NCBI RefSeq assembly: GCF_016735495.2
Contig: NZ_JAERQY020000005.1
Coordinates: 124,001 to 188,000, forward strand
DNA length: 64,000 bases
Source: Lysobacter sp. MMG2
GTDB taxonomy: Bacteria > Pseudomonadota > Gammaproteobacteria > Xanthomonadales > Xanthomonadaceae
Direction: 5' to 3'
The notes beneath the pieces are model-generated. The model did no database searches and had not been told where the DNA came from. It was given only the letters and a program-made list of their open reading frames with translations. The translations under genes and the position numbers were made by a program. Shown in pieces: positions 8,435-18,101 of this stretch. Position 1 is the stretch's first letter. Every line of letters begins with the position of its first letter.

Positions 8435-9676
8435 TCACGATTGCAGCGCGGGATGCAGCGCGTCCGGGTTTCGCGGCCGGCGCGCTGAGGGAAACCACAG
8501 CGCGATCGCCGCGGCCCCAAGGCCTACGGCCATCGAACCGACGTACATCCAGACGTAGCTGCCGTAGCGATCGAACAGCCAGCCGCCGATCAGCGGGCCC
8601 GACGCCATGCCCAGGCTCGACAGCATGCCGGCCGCGCCCAGGACCATGCCGAGGATGCGCGGGCTGAACGCTTCGCGTGCCAGCGAGGCGTACAGCGGCA
8701 TCGTGCCGCCGTAGGCCATGCCGAACACGATCGCCACGGCGTAGAAGCCGTCGAGCCGGTTCACCGCCAGGTACGACACCGCCGCCACGGCCTGCACCAG
8801 CAGCCCCGCCACCAGCACGGGCTTGGCGCCCACGCGGTCGGCGAGCAATCCGCACAGCACGCGTCCGCCCAGCCCCGCCGCGCCTTCCATGCTGTAGATG
8901 GTCACGGCCGTGGTCACGGCCAGGCCGCAGCCGACGGCGTAGCTGACGGTGTGGAAGATCGGCCCCGAATGGGCCGCGCAGCACGCGAAGAACGTCAGCG
9001 CCAGCACGATGAAGGCGCGCGATCGCAATGCCTTGCGTGCGTCGGAGACCGTACCGTCGCCGGTGTCGTCCCCATGCGCATGCGCCGCGGCCGGCGCCGT
9101 GCGCACGAACCACGCCGCCGGCAGCGTCAGTGCCCACGCCAGCACGCCGACGACGAACAACGTCTGCCGCCAGTCGTAATGGCTGATCAGCCACGCGACC
9201 AGCGGCGACATCGTCATCGGCGCCACGCCGACGCCGGCCGATACCAGCGACACGGCGAGGTTGCGGCGCTTCTCGAACGAGGCGGCGGTCGCGGCGATCA
9301 CCGGCGTGAAGAAGCTCGCCACCGCCACGCCCATCAGCACGCCGTAACCCAGCTGGAACTGCCACAGGCTGCTCGCGCGGCTGGCGAGGATGCAGGCCAG
9401 ACCGAGCAGCAGCGCGCCGGCGAACACGACCACGCGCGGGCCGACACGATCGCTCAGCACGCCCCAGCCGAATCCCGCCACGCCCATGCTCAGGAACGCC
9501 CAGGTCATCGCGCCCGACAACGCACCGCGTGACCAGCCCGTGGCGGCGCTCATCGGGCCCAGCAGCACGGCGAGCGCGAAGATCACGCCCACGCCTACGC
9601 AGCCCAGCACGGCGCCGGCGGCGACCAGCGGCCAGTTGCGGTCGAGGGGAACGGGAACGGCAGCGGTGCGGTTCAT
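8435..9676 (-). CDS. MFS transporter (monocarboxylate/oxalate-formate antiporter-like)
   Basis: A 413-residue protein with about 12 hydrophobic segments and the major-facilitator motif A region G-V-L-S-D-R-V-G-P-R after the second segment; the second half repeats it as G-L-L-A-D-R-V-G. The first helix, with G-V-G-V-I-F-A-L-A-V, and the length suggest the monocarboxylate porter or oxalate/formate antiporter branch. It converges with the hydrolase upstream, only 10 bases apart. The cargo is unknown. Confidence 0.87.
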   Translation of the reverse strand: MNRTAAVPVPLDRNWPLVAAGAVLGCVGVGVIFALAVLLGPMSAATGWSRGALSGAMTWAFLSMGVAGFGWGVLSDRVGPRVVVFAGALLLGLACILASRASSLWQFQLGYGVLMGVAVASFFTPVIAATAASFEKRRNLAVSLVSAGVGVAPMTMSPLVAWLISHYDWRQTLFVVGVLAWALTLPAAWFVRTAPAAAHAHGDDTGDGTVSDARKALRSRAFIVLALTFFACCAAHSGPIFHTVSYAVGCGLAVTTAVTIYSMEGAAGLGGRVLCGLLADRVGAKPVLVAGLLVQAVAAVSYLAVNRLDGFYAVAIVFGMAYGGTMPLYASLAREAFSPRILGMVLGAAGMLSSLGMASGPLIGGWLFDRYGSYVWMYVGSMAVGLGAAAIALWFPSARRPRNPDALHPALQS

Positions 9677-9764
9677 GCGGGGCGGCTCCGTCGGGACTCA
9701 TCCGGTTCGACGAACCGGCGGCATCGGAATCGACATCCGGCGCGACGCCCGCGCCTTCGCCCGC

Positions 9765-10274
9765 TCAGTCGGCGCCCGCGGCGCCTGCGCGCGTCCCCAG
9801 CGCCTCCAGTTCCCTCGTCATGAAGACCCATTGCGCCTGGCTGGCCACGGCGAGCTCGCCGAGCAACCGCACCGCCGTGTTCGCGTGCCCGCAGGCGCCG
9901 GACGGATCGGCTTGCGCGGAGGTGAAGGCCAGTTCGACCGCGCGCATGTAGCCCGCGGTCGCGTCCTTCTTGGCCCGTTCCTGCTCCAGGAATGCCGGTG
10001 CCTGCGCCAGCCGGGCATAGAACGCGGCCTTGTCCTGGGCATTCCAGGCGCCAGAGTCGAGGCGCGCCTGCCCCGCCGCGTCCAGGCGGGCCTGGTGCGC
10101 CGCTTCGCTGGACTTGTAGTTCGCATACAAGCGGTCGAGTTCGCCGGTGAATCCGGCGATCAAGGCCTCCGGCGGCACGGACGGGTCGCACGTGTACTTC
10201 CCGGCTGCGCGCGCGGATGGGGGTGCGGTCATCGCAAGCGCCACGGCCGCGATCAGTGCGGTACGGACAAGCAT
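9765..10274 (-). CDS. Secreted protein of unknown function
   Basis: A 169-residue protein with a clear Sec signal peptide (L-I-A-A-V-A-L-A-M-T-A, cleavage near A-R-A-A). The mature part is helical and charged and has two cysteines (C-D-P-S and A-C-G-H) that could form a disulfide. I recognise no family. The ATG at 10274 was preferred over one 42 bases upstream because it places the signal peptide at the very N-terminus. It lies between the MFS gene and the amidohydrolase-like gene on the same strand and could be co-transcribed with the latter. Confidence 0.7.
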   Translation of the reverse strand: MLVRTALIAAVALAMTAPPSARAAGKYTCDPSVPPEALIAGFTGELDRLYANYKSSEAAHQARLDAAGQARLDSGAWNAQDKAAFYARLAQAPAFLEQERAKKDATAGYMRAVELAFTSAQADPSGACGHANTAVRLLGELAVASQAQWVFMTRELEALGTRAGAAGAD

Positions 10275-10367
10275 CGGTTCCCTCCCCAGGGACGCCACCG
10301 GCATGGGGTGGCGCATGCGGCAAGGCTACACGGCATGCGTGCACGTGTGTCGCGCGTCCGGCGGAGC

Positions 10368-11435
10368 TCAACCGCCCGGCGACACCCCCATGAACTTGAA
10401 CGGCTCGGCCGGCACGAACTTCGCCGCGACGTTGCCGGCGAAGACGTTGCGCTGGTCCGGGCCAAGATCGAGCCGGGCGACCTGGCCGGTTTCCTTCGAG
10501 AAGTCCAGGTCGTCGAGCTTCACCCAGAACGTGTTGGGCGTCAGCGCGGACTCGAAGAAGTACAGCCTGCGCTTGTGGTCGGCGACGGTGCGCCAGCGCG
10601 TGGAGGAAATGTTCGGCTGGTCCGGCGTGGTGATGCCGTAGGGCACGGACACGTTGCGGATCACGCTGAACACGCTGGCCAGTGCCACCACGGGATCCTC
10701 GTCCTTGGGGATGGCGTCGATGTAGAACGAAGCACGCGCAAAGCGGTCGGAGGAGCGGTTCGTGCCGGGCAGCATCACCGTCCCGCCGATCTGCTTCCAG
10801 TAGGCGTTGAGCGCGAGTTGCTCGTCGAAGATCGGCGAATTGGTCATCACCTGGTACTGGCGTCCGTGGTGGATGACCTGCTTTCCACCGATGTACTCGA
10901 CGATGGCGCTGTCGCCGCTGGCATCGGACATCGACAGGTGCATCGTCGCCAGGCGGTCCTCGCCGGGCACCTTGTCGGTCACCAGCGTGAAGGGTTCCTT
11001 GCGCAACGCCGCCACGGCCTCGGCGACGGTGGCGAAGTTGTCCAGCACGTACTGGGCCCATAGCGAAATGGCCAGGCCCGGCTTGCGGCCCGCATGCTTC
11101 GGGTATTCGGACTCGACCAGCCACAGCACGTTGGCGACCAGGCCCTTCTCGTTCATGCCGTCGGTGGTGGCGATGTCGTAGCCGGACGCGATGACACTGC
11201 CGTAGCGCGAGGTCCAGCGCAGCGTGCCCGGGCCGGTTTCGCCGGTGCGTTCCATCCCGCGCGGGAACACCCACAGATTGGTGGCCATGTCGCTTTTCCA
11301 ATCCATGGTGCGTGCGGTGATGACATCGCCGTTCGGGCCGAGATAGACCAGGCGCGTGCAGGCCCGCGCTGGCGTGGCCGTCAACGCCGACATCAAGGCG
11401 AAGGTCCCCAAGGCGATTGCGACGGTTCGAAACAT
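10368..11435 (-). CDS. Secreted linear amide C-N hydrolase (choloylglycine hydrolase family, Ntn fold)
   Basis: A 355-residue N-terminal-nucleophile hydrolase related to penicillin V acylase and bile-salt hydrolase, which cleave linear amide bonds. The signal peptide ends A-R-A, and cleavage exposes Cys26 (C-T-R-L-V-Y), the expected N-terminal nucleophile. Further family features are T-A-R-T-M-D-W (the Arg and Asp of the active site) and M-N-E-K-G-L-V-A-N. Export implies a periplasmic or secreted substrate, in related proteobacteria often acyl-homoserine lactones or penicillin V, but that is only known for homologues. Confidence 0.9.
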   Translation of the reverse strand: MFRTVAIALGTFALMSALTATPARACTRLVYLGPNGDVITARTMDWKSDMATNLWVFPRGMERTGETGPGTLRWTSRYGSVIASGYDIATTDGMNEKGLVANVLWLVESEYPKHAGRKPGLAISLWAQYVLDNFATVAEAVAALRKEPFTLVTDKVPGEDRLATMHLSMSDASGDSAIVEYIGGKQVIHHGRQYQVMTNSPIFDEQLALNAYWKQIGGTVMLPGTNRSSDRFARASFYIDAIPKDEDPVVALASVFSVIRNVSVPYGITTPDQPNISSTRWRTVADHKRRLYFFESALTPNTFWVKLDDLDFSKETGQVARLDLGPDQRNVFAGNVAAKFVPAEPFKFMGVSPGG

Positions 11436-11895
11436 GACGCTGGCCTCCGTGTCCTGGGAGTTCGGTCCTGCGAATACCCCGCGTTCGCGGCGCGGATGAA
11501 CGCGGCAATTCGGCGCTGGATCGAGTTAAGGCGCCATGAAAGCAAAGGCGCTGTCGACCGTGTGTGGCGAGGCTGCACCTGCCGTGACGGCAATGGGATG
11601 TGCATGGCGTGGCATGTCCGCATGACGGCTCGACCCTCCCTGCGTCGGGCGTGATGTGACCTGTGCGCCCCCGCCTTCGCAGGGATGACGTCATCCGGAT
11701 CGCCTGGCATGCCGTCACATTCCGCAGACGCGCAGCGCGTGATACGGACCGTTTCCACCTCACCTTCACCGTGCCTCGACTCTCATGCATGAGTCCGCGT
11801 ATCTCATGCGCGGGCCGTGGCGGGCACCCCGTCGCGCGCCAGCGTCGCGGGCATCGACCCCATGCGCCCGCGATGGCCAGCCGGAGGAGTGCTTC
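11436..11895. other. Intergenic region between the amide hydrolase and paoA
   Basis: This 460-base divergent spacer must hold promoters for the leftward hydrolase and the rightward pao operon. I see no convincing gene. A perfect 14-bp palindrome, GGATGACGTCATCC, lies at 11683-11696 and overlaps a segment resembling the local CCTTCGCAGGGATGACG repeats, so it may be either an operator or a repeat remnant. A ribosome binding site for paoA (GGAGGA) is at 11883-11888. Confidence 0.45.
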
Positions 11896-12540
11896 GTGGA
11901 CGGCATCCGCAACTTCCCCATCACGCGGCGCGAGCTGCTCAAGGCGGGCGTGACGTCCGCAACCGCCATGGCCGTTCCTTCCTTTGCAGTGGCCCAGGGC
12001 GCTGATCCGTCCGCCTCGTCGCCACCGGTGGTGGAGAAGGTCTCCCTCCTGGTGAACGGCAAGGCGCAGACGCTCCAGTTGGACACGCGCACGAGCCTGC
12101 TCGATGCCTTGCGCGAGCACCTGCACCTCACCGGGACCAAGAAGGGCTGCGATCACGGACAGTGTGGCGCCTGCACGGTCATCGTGAACGGACGCCGCAT
12201 CAACGCATGCCTGACCCTGGCCGTGATGCACGAGGGCTCGCGCATTACCACCATCGAAGGCCTTGGCACGCCGGACAATCTGCACCCGTTGCAGGCGGCG
12301 TTCGTCAAGCACGATGGCTACCAGTGCGGGTATTGCACGCCCGGCCAGATCTGCTCGGCCGTGGCGATGCTGGAAGAAATCAAGGACGGCGTTCCCAGTC
12401 ATGTCAGCTCCAATCTCACCGCCCGCCCGCAGGCCACGCAGGACGAGATCCGCGAACGCATGAGCGGCAACATCTGCCGTTGCGGCGCGTACTCCAACAT
12501 CGTCGAGGCGATTACCGAGGTCGCGGGGAGGGTCGGATGA
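11896..12540 (+). CDS. paoA: Aldehyde oxidoreductase 2Fe-2S subunit PaoA, Tat leader
   Basis: The iron-sulfur subunit of a periplasmic xanthine-oxidase-family aldehyde dehydrogenase, like E. coli PaoA (YagT). A Tat-type leader (T-R-R-E-L-L-K-A-G) precedes a hydrophobic stretch and V-A-Q. The first 2Fe-2S cluster is bound by Cys85, Cys90, Cys93 and Cys105 (C-D-H-G-Q-C-G-A-C) and the second by Cys144, Cys147, Cys194 and Cys196 (C-G-Y-C and C-R-C-G). I chose the GTG at 11896, seven bases after GGAGGA; longer starts would bury the twin-arginine signal. Its stop overlaps the paoB start (ATGA). The holo-complex is folded in the cytoplasm and exported with its partners. Confidence 0.9.
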   Translation: MDGIRNFPITRRELLKAGVTSATAMAVPSFAVAQGADPSASSPPVVEKVSLLVNGKAQTLQLDTRTSLLDALREHLHLTGTKKGCDHGQCGACTVIVNGRRINACLTLAVMHEGSRITTIEGLGTPDNLHPLQAAFVKHDGYQCGYCTPGQICSAVAMLEEIKDGVPSHVSSNLTARPQATQDEIRERMSGNICRCGAYSNIVEAITEVAGRVG

Positions 12541-13487
12541 AGGCCTTCGGCTACGAGCGCGCCACGTCTCCCGCCGATGCGGCGGCGGCGGTCGCGCGCA
12601 CGCCCGGTGCGATGTTCATCGCCGGCGGCACCAATCTGCTTGATCTGATGAAGCTGGAGATCGAGACGCCTGCCTACCTCATCGACGTGAATGCGCTGAA
12701 GCTCGACCGGATCGAACGCACGGGCGACGGGGGGATGCGAATTGGCGCCCTGGTACGCAACACCGACCTGGCCGCTGACGCCCGCGTCCGACGCGACTAC
12801 GCTGTGTTGTCGCGTGCGTTGCTGGCCGGCGCGTCGGGGCAGCTGCGCAACCGCGCGACGACCGCGGGCAATCTGCTGCAACGCACGCGCTGCCCCTACT
12901 TCTACGACACGAACCAGCCGTGCAACAAGCGCCTTCCCGGCAGCGGCTGCGGTGCGCTGGAAGGCTTCAGCCGGCCGCTGGCCATCGTCGGCGGCAGCGA
13001 CCAGTGCATCGCCACGCACCCCAGCGACATGGCCGTGGCGCTGCGCGTACTCGACGCGACGGTGGACACCGTAAAACCGGACGGCACCACGCGCAGCATC
13101 GCGCTCGACGAGCTGTACCTGGCACCCGGCAACACACCGCATCTGGAGACCGTGCTGGAGCGCGGCGAACTCATCACCTCGGTCACGCTGCCCAAGCCGC
13201 CCGGCGGCAAGCACGTGTACCGCAAGGTGCGCGATCGCGCGTCGTATGCGTTCGCGCTGGTGTCCGTGGCCGCCGTGGTGCAACGCGACGGCAGCGGGCG
13301 GGTCGCGATGGGCGGCGTCGCGCACAAACCGTGGCGCATCGCGGAGGCGGACGCCCAGCTGGGCAGCGGCGCCGAGGCCGTCACGGATCGCCTGTTCGCC
13401 GATGCCCGCCCCACCGATCAGAACGCCTTCAAGCAATTGCTCGCGCGGCGCACGCTCGATGCAGTGCTGGTGGACGTGAAGGGGTAA
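12537..13487 (+). CDS. paoB: Aldehyde oxidoreductase FAD subunit PaoB with extra Cys cluster
   Basis: The 316-residue FAD-binding subunit of the PaoABC complex. The FAD site is marked by [13 protein letters not shown] near residue 27 and T-T-A-G-N-L-L-Q near 108. As in E. coli PaoB it has an inserted cysteine-rich segment (Cys119, Cys129, Cys138 and Cys157) that in that enzyme holds an additional 4Fe-4S cluster. It has no signal peptide, so it would be exported as a hitch-hiker on PaoA. The start overlaps paoA by four bases and paoC follows after three bases. Confidence 0.93.
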   Translation: MKAFGYERATSPADAAAAVARTPGAMFIAGGTNLLDLMKLEIETPAYLIDVNALKLDRIERTGDGGMRIGALVRNTDLAADARVRRDYAVLSRALLAGASGQLRNRATTAGNLLQRTRCPYFYDTNQPCNKRLPGSGCGALEGFSRPLAIVGGSDQCIATHPSDMAVALRVLDATVDTVKPDGTTRSIALDELYLAPGNTPHLETVLERGELITSVTLPKPPGGKHVYRKVRDRASYAFALVSVAAVVQRDGSGRVAMGGVAHKPWRIAEADAQLGSGAEAVTDRLFADARPTDQNAFKQLLARRTLDAVLVDVKG

Positions 13488-13490
13488 GCC

Positions 13491-15698
13491 ATGAAGTTCG
13501 ACACGCCCGCGGGCACCAATCCCATCGACAATCTCAAGGTGGTCGGCCAGCCACTCGACCGCATCGACGGACCGCACAAGACCACCGGCACCGCCACGTA
13601 TGCGTACGAATGGCACGATGCATTCCCCTCGCCCGCGTACGGCTATGTGATCGCGGCGGGGATCGGCAAGGGCCGTATCGCATCGATGGACATCGAGGAC
13701 GCCAAGGCCGCGCCGGGTGTGCTGGCGGTGGTCACCGCGAAGAATGCGGGGCGGCTCGGCAAGGGCGATTTCAATACCGCCCGGCTGCTGGGCGGACCTG
13801 AAATACAGCATTACCATCAGGCGATCGGCCTCGTCGTGGCCGAGACGTTCGAGCAGGCGCGCGCCGCAGCGCAACGGGTGCGCGTGCAATACGACCGCGG
13901 ACGCGGCGCCTTCGACCTTGCGCTGGCCAAGCCTTCCGCGAAGCGTCCGACCAACGAAGCCAAACCGGACTCCGCGGTGGGCGACTTCGAGCGTGCGTTC
14001 GAGGAGGCCCCGGTGCAGCTGGACGAGACCTACACCACGCCCGACCAGTCGCACATGATGATGGAGCCGCATGCCTCCATCGCGCACTGGGACGGCGACC
14101 AGCTCACGTTGTGGACCTCGAACCAGATGATCAACTGGGGGCGCGGCGACGTTGCCAAGACGCTGGGCATCGGCCGGGAGAACGTGCGTCTGATCTCGCC
14201 GTACATCGGTGGCGGTTTCGGCGGCAAGCTGTTCGTTCGTTCCGATGCCGTGCTGGCCGCCCTGGGCGCGCGCGCCGCGCGCCGTCCGGTGAAGGTCGCC
14301 CTTCCCCGCCCGATGATGGCCAACAACACCACCCATCGCCCCGCCACGATCCAGCGCATCCGCATCGGCACGACGCGCGACGGCAAGATCACCGCGATCG
14401 CGCACGAGAGCTGGTCCGGTGATCTGCCCGGCGGCGGCGCGGAAATGGCCGTGCAGCAGACGCGGTTCCTGTATGCCGGCGCGAATCGCAAGACCACCAC
14501 CCGCCTGGCGGTGCTCGACCTGCCCGAAGGCAACGCGATGCGTGCGCCCGGTGAGGCGCCCGGCCTGATGGCGCTGGAAGTCGCGATGGACGAGATGGCC
14601 GAGAAGCTCCAGATGGATCCGGTCGAGTTCCGCATCCTCAACGACACGCAGGTGGACCCGGAGGATCCGCAGCGTCCGTTCTCGCAGCGGCAACTCAATA
14701 CCTGCCTGAGCGAGGGGGCCGAACGCTTCGGCTGGAAGCAGCGCAACGCCCAGCCGGGCCAGGTACGCGATGGCCGCTGGCTGGTCGGCATGGGCGTGGC
14801 CGCCGGATTCCGCAACAACCTCACGACGAAGTCCGCCGCCCGTGTGCGCCTGGACCGGCAAGGCATGGTCACCGTCGAAACCGACATGACGGACATCGGC
14901 ACGGGTTCCTACACGATCATTGCGCAGACCGCGGCGGAAATGTTGGGCGTGCCGATCGAACGCGTAGTGGTGAAGCTGGGCGATTCCTCCTTCCCCGTCT
15001 CCGCCGGCAGCGGTGGCCAGTGGGGCGCGAACAGCTCCACGGCCGGTGTGTTCGCAGCCTGCGACAAACTGCGTCGCGCCATCGCCGAGAAAGTCGGCCT
15101 CGCGCCGGACGATGCGGTGTTCGCGGATGTTCAGGTCCGTTTCGGCGACCGCATCGTGCCGCTTGCAGAGGCCGCGGCAGACGGCGACATCGTGGCCGAG
15201 GAGGCGATCGAGTTCGGCGACCTGGCGAAGAAGTTCCAGCAATCCACCTTCGCCGCGCACTTCTGCGAAGTCGGCGTGGACGTCGCGACGGGCGAGACGC
15301 GGGTCCGACGCATGCTCGCCGTGTGCGCCGCCGGCCGCATCCTCAATCCGAAATCGGCACGCAGCCAGGTGATTGGCGCGATGACGATGGGCATCGGCGC
15401 CGCGCTGTCGGAAGAGTTGGTGGTCGACAAGCGGCTGGGGTTCTTCGTCAACCACGATCTGGCCGGCTACGAGGTTCCCGTGCATGCGGACGTTCCGCAC
15501 CAGGAAGTGGTGTTCCTCGACGAGGTCGATCCGATGTCCTCGCCGATGAAGGCGAAAGGCGTGGGCGAACTCGGCATCTGCGGCGTGACCGCGGCCGTCG
15601 CCAATGCGATCTACAACGCGACCGGAATACGCGTGCGCGAGTACCCGATCACGCTCGACAAGCTGCTGCCCAAGCTGCCGCCGGTGCAGCGCGCATAG
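13491..15698 (+). CDS. paoC: Aldehyde oxidoreductase molybdenum-cofactor subunit PaoC
   Basis: The 735-residue catalytic subunit, which binds molybdopterin cytosine dinucleotide and oxidises aldehydes to acids. Its N-terminus (M-K-F-D-x-P-A-G-x-N-P-I-D) closely matches PaoC (YagR). Cofactor and active-site regions are recognisable: G-G-G-F-G-G-K, N-A-M-R-A-P-G-E-A-P, and the C-terminal K-G-V-G-E-L-G with the presumed catalytic Glu. The complex usually detoxifies aromatic aldehydes. The XdhC-like chaperone PaoD, normally the fourth gene, is not next to it here, so cofactor insertion must rely on a gene elsewhere. Confidence 0.94.
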   Translation: MKFDTPAGTNPIDNLKVVGQPLDRIDGPHKTTGTATYAYEWHDAFPSPAYGYVIAAGIGKGRIASMDIEDAKAAPGVLAVVTAKNAGRLGKGDFNTARLLGGPEIQHYHQAIGLVVAETFEQARAAAQRVRVQYDRGRGAFDLALAKPSAKRPTNEAKPDSAVGDFERAFEEAPVQLDETYTTPDQSHMMMEPHASIAHWDGDQLTLWTSNQMINWGRGDVAKTLGIGRENVRLISPYIGGGFGGKLFVRSDAVLAALGARAARRPVKVALPRPMMANNTTHRPATIQRIRIGTTRDGKITAIAHESWSGDLPGGGAEMAVQQTRFLYAGANRKTTTRLAVLDLPEGNAMRAPGEAPGLMALEVAMDEMAEKLQMDPVEFRILNDTQVDPEDPQRPFSQRQLNTCLSEGAERFGWKQRNAQPGQVRDGRWLVGMGVAAGFRNNLTTKSAARVRLDRQGMVTVETDMTDIGTGSYTIIAQTAAEMLGVPIERVVVKLGDSSFPVSAGSGGQWGANSSTAGVFAACDKLRRAIAEKVGLAPDDAVFADVQVRFGDRIVPLAEAAADGDIVAEEAIEFGDLAKKFQQSTFAAHFCEVGVDVATGETRVRRMLAVCAAGRILNPKSARSQVIGAMTMGIGAALSEELVVDKRLGFFVNHDLAGYEVPVHADVPHQEVVFLDEVDPMSSPMKAKGVGELGICGVTAAVANAIYNATGIRVREYPITLDKLLPKLPPVQRA

Positions 15699-15875
15699 CG
15701 ATCGCCCGGCGTCGACGCCCTTCTCGCCGTGTTGATGTCGCTGAACCCCAAGCCAATGGATGCCGCCATTGCGTGAGCTGGATGTGGCGGGAGGCGGTAG
15801 AAGTCGTCGAGTCGGTGGACGTGCGCATTCTCGGGCATGCGTGCCGGCCGATGCCATGCCGACAGGGAGCTTCAG

Positions 15876-17486
15876 GTGAACCGTTCCGTCGTCGAGCCCG
15901 AATCCGAACCGCCCGCCTCCACCGCGGCCTGCGACCCCGCGTTCGCGCCGGAGATCTTCGCGCGCATCGTCGAACAGAGCAGCGTCGGCATGGTCGTTGC
16001 GGCAGCCGGTTCGGACAACCCGGTCCTGTACGTGAACGATGCGTTCCTGCGCATGAGCGGCCATGCGCGCGAGGAGGTTCTGGGTCGCAACTGCCGGTTC
16101 CTGCAGGGGCCGGACACCGACCCCGCCGCCGTGGCGGACATCGCGGCGGCGATCCGCGAGGACCGCGAGTTCGTCACCGAAATCCTCAACTACCGCAAGG
16201 ACGGCAGCACGTTCTGGAACCTGCTGCACATCTCGCCCGTGCGCGAAGCCGATGGCAGCGCGAGCTGCCTGTTCGGGTACCAGCGCGACGTGACCCGCCG
16301 CAAGGAAATGGAGGATGCGCTGCAGCAATGCCTGCGGCTGGAGGCGCTGGGCAAGCTGACCGGCGGCATTGCGCACGAGTTCAACAACCTGTTGCAGGTG
16401 ATCGGAACGACGCTCGACATCCTCGAGGTCGACGTGATGCAGAGCCCCGAGCTCTCCAGCCGCAGCCTGCGTCATTTCGCCAGCTGCCGCGAGGCGATCG
16501 ATCGCGTCGATGTGCTGACCTCGCAACTGCAGACCTTCGCGCGTGGGCGCCCGGGCAGTGCGACACCCTTGTCGGTCAACACGTTGCTGGAAAATCTGCG
16601 CACCGTCCTGAGCCGGTCGCTGGGTGAACAAGTGCAGCTCACGCTCCTCAAGGAAGAGGACCTGTGGTGGTGCAGCATCGACCCGGTGCTGGCGGAAACC
16701 GCGCTGCTCAACGTGGCGATCAATGCCCGCGATGCGATGCTGGGACGCGATGACCAGAGCCTGGTCATCACCTCGCGCAACCGGCACGTCGAGGTGCACG
16801 AGGCACGCATGCGCGACATCGCGGCGGGCCGTTATGTGGCGATCGAGCTGGAGGACAGCGGTTGTGGCATGCCGCGCGCGATCCTGGGCCGCGTGCTCGA
16901 TCCCTTCTTCAGCACCAAGGGCGAAGGCAAGGGCGTGGGACTGGGCCTGTCGATGGCCTACGGCTTCGCGCGCCAGTCCGGCGGCACGCTGTTCGTGGAG
17001 AGCCAGGAAGACAAGGGAACCCGCATCACCTTCCTGCTGCCCGTATGCGAGTCTGCCGAACCGTCCGGCGTGGAAGACGCGCGGGACGCCGCGCCGTCGC
17101 AGCCCCGCGTGCTGGTGGTGGACGACCGCGAGGACCTGGCCTTCCTGATGCAGGAAGCGCTCTCGATGGGCGGATACCACGTCGCCACCGCCCACGATGC
17201 CGAGTCGGCTCTCGCCATGCTGCAACAGGACGGGCCGTTCGATCTGCTGCTCAGTGACATCGTGATGCCAGGCGCGCGCGATGGCGTGGCGCTCGCACGC
17301 GATGCGGTGCGTCGCTTCCCGCATCTGAGCGTGTTGCTGATGACCGGCCACGCCGGCGGCGAGTCCGGCGATGGGCCGATCGAGTTCGATGTGCTCGCCA
17401 AGCCGTTCCGGCAACCGGAGCTGCTTGCCAAGGTGCAATCGGCTCTGGAGGCGTCGAGAGGTCGGAGCGCCCAAGGCGGCCGTTAG
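15876..17486 (+). CDS. LOV-domain blue-light hybrid histidine kinase with receiver domain
   Basis: A 536-residue soluble sensor kinase. Residues about 30-145 form a LOV-type PAS domain with the flavin-adduct motif G-R-N-C-R-F-L-Q-G (Cys73), the flavin contacts N-Y-R-K-D-G and F-W-N, and the signal-relay Gln in F-G-Y-Q-R-D-V. A kinase core follows, with His167 in G-G-I-A-H-E-F-N-N-L-L-Q and an ATPase domain with G-V-G-L-G-L-S, then a C-terminal receiver with V-V-D-D-R and the acceptor Asp in L-L-S-D-I-V-M-P-G. No membrane segment. GTG 15876 is preferred over the ATG 39 bases upstream because GGGAG sits six bases before it. It should sense blue light through FMN; its output is unknown. Confidence 0.93.
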   Translation: MNRSVVEPESEPPASTAACDPAFAPEIFARIVEQSSVGMVVAAAGSDNPVLYVNDAFLRMSGHAREEVLGRNCRFLQGPDTDPAAVADIAAAIREDREFVTEILNYRKDGSTFWNLLHISPVREADGSASCLFGYQRDVTRRKEMEDALQQCLRLEALGKLTGGIAHEFNNLLQVIGTTLDILEVDVMQSPELSSRSLRHFASCREAIDRVDVLTSQLQTFARGRPGSATPLSVNTLLENLRTVLSRSLGEQVQLTLLKEEDLWWCSIDPVLAETALLNVAINARDAMLGRDDQSLVITSRNRHVEVHEARMRDIAAGRYVAIELEDSGCGMPRAILGRVLDPFFSTKGEGKGVGLGLSMAYGFARQSGGTLFVESQEDKGTRITFLLPVCESAEPSGVEDARDAAPSQPRVLVVDDREDLAFLMQEALSMGGYHVATAHDAESALAMLQQDGPFDLLLSDIVMPGARDGVALARDAVRRFPHLSVLLMTGHAGGESGDGPIEFDVLAKPFRQPELLAKVQSALEASRGRSAQGGR

Positions 17487-17527
17487 CCGCTCGATGTCAC
17501 GCGCGAGCCTGCGCAGGCGGCAGGCAC

Positions 17528-17949
17528 TCACCGACATGCCTTGCGCACCTGCTCGTCGAGCCGGCTAAGCAAGTCGTACGTGCGTTTGAGGCCCACGCGC
17601 TCCAGCGTCTGCTCGCGCGTTTCGCGCGCGGCTGCGCATGCCGAAGGCGGTGTAGCGCCGCCGGTGGCACGGCCGTTCCGCGCAACGCGGGCGCTCGCGG
17701 TGCCGGCGCGGCGTGAGAGGAACTCCGACTCCGCCCGGTCGTGTTCGCGTGCAAGCAGGCGCGAACGCAGTTGCTCCGCCGTGGGGGGGGTTCGGGTACG
17801 GCGTCCCAGCGGGCGGCTTCGTGGATGCGTCCATCGCATGGAGCGCTCTGGTAGCTCGCCTTGCCCCCGGCGTCCACGCACTTGTACACGGTCTGCGCCG
17901 TCGCCGAGGCGCTCCACAGTGCGGAGGCAAGCCAAGCTCCGTGTCGCAT
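17528..17949 (-). pseudogene. DUF4124-domain secreted protein, frameshifted at a run of eight Cs
   Basis: The start (ATG at 17949, after AAGGG) encodes a signal peptide followed by T-V-Y-K-C-V-D-A-G-G-K-A-S-Y-Q and A-P-C, the hallmark of DUF4124 proteins. The frame then runs into eight consecutive Cs on this strand (complement of 17783-17790). Beyond it a coherent charged helical C-terminus (A-E-Q-L-R-S-R-L-L-A-R-E and R-E-Q-T-L-E-R-V-G-L) continues in another frame to the stop at 17528. One base more or two fewer would join them into about 140 residues. It may be a broken gene, a phase-variable one or a sequencing error. Confidence 0.75.
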
Positions 17950-18101
17950 GTCGTTGCCCTTCGCGAATGATGCGAAAAGGCTACGCGTGAGGCGCAAGCG
18001 AAGGTGTAGGACGCAAGGCCGCTGCGATGAAGCCAACAACGCGACGCGCTGTCGGAATTCGCCTCCGTCTGAGCGGCGGATTCAACCAGAGAGGCCTCGG
18101 A

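Noticed and set aside
9673-12402. A 909-codon antisense frame across the amide hydrolase and secreted-protein region
   Set aside because: It overlaps three supported genes, shows no domain, and is explained by GC-skewed third positions.
12399-17537. A 1712-codon open frame antisense to paoABC and the LOV kinase
   Set aside because: It covers four well-supported genes on the other strand in the typical GC-rich mirror frame; it has no signal, start site or family motif, and its composition (His/Arg/Gln-rich) is that of a shadow frame.
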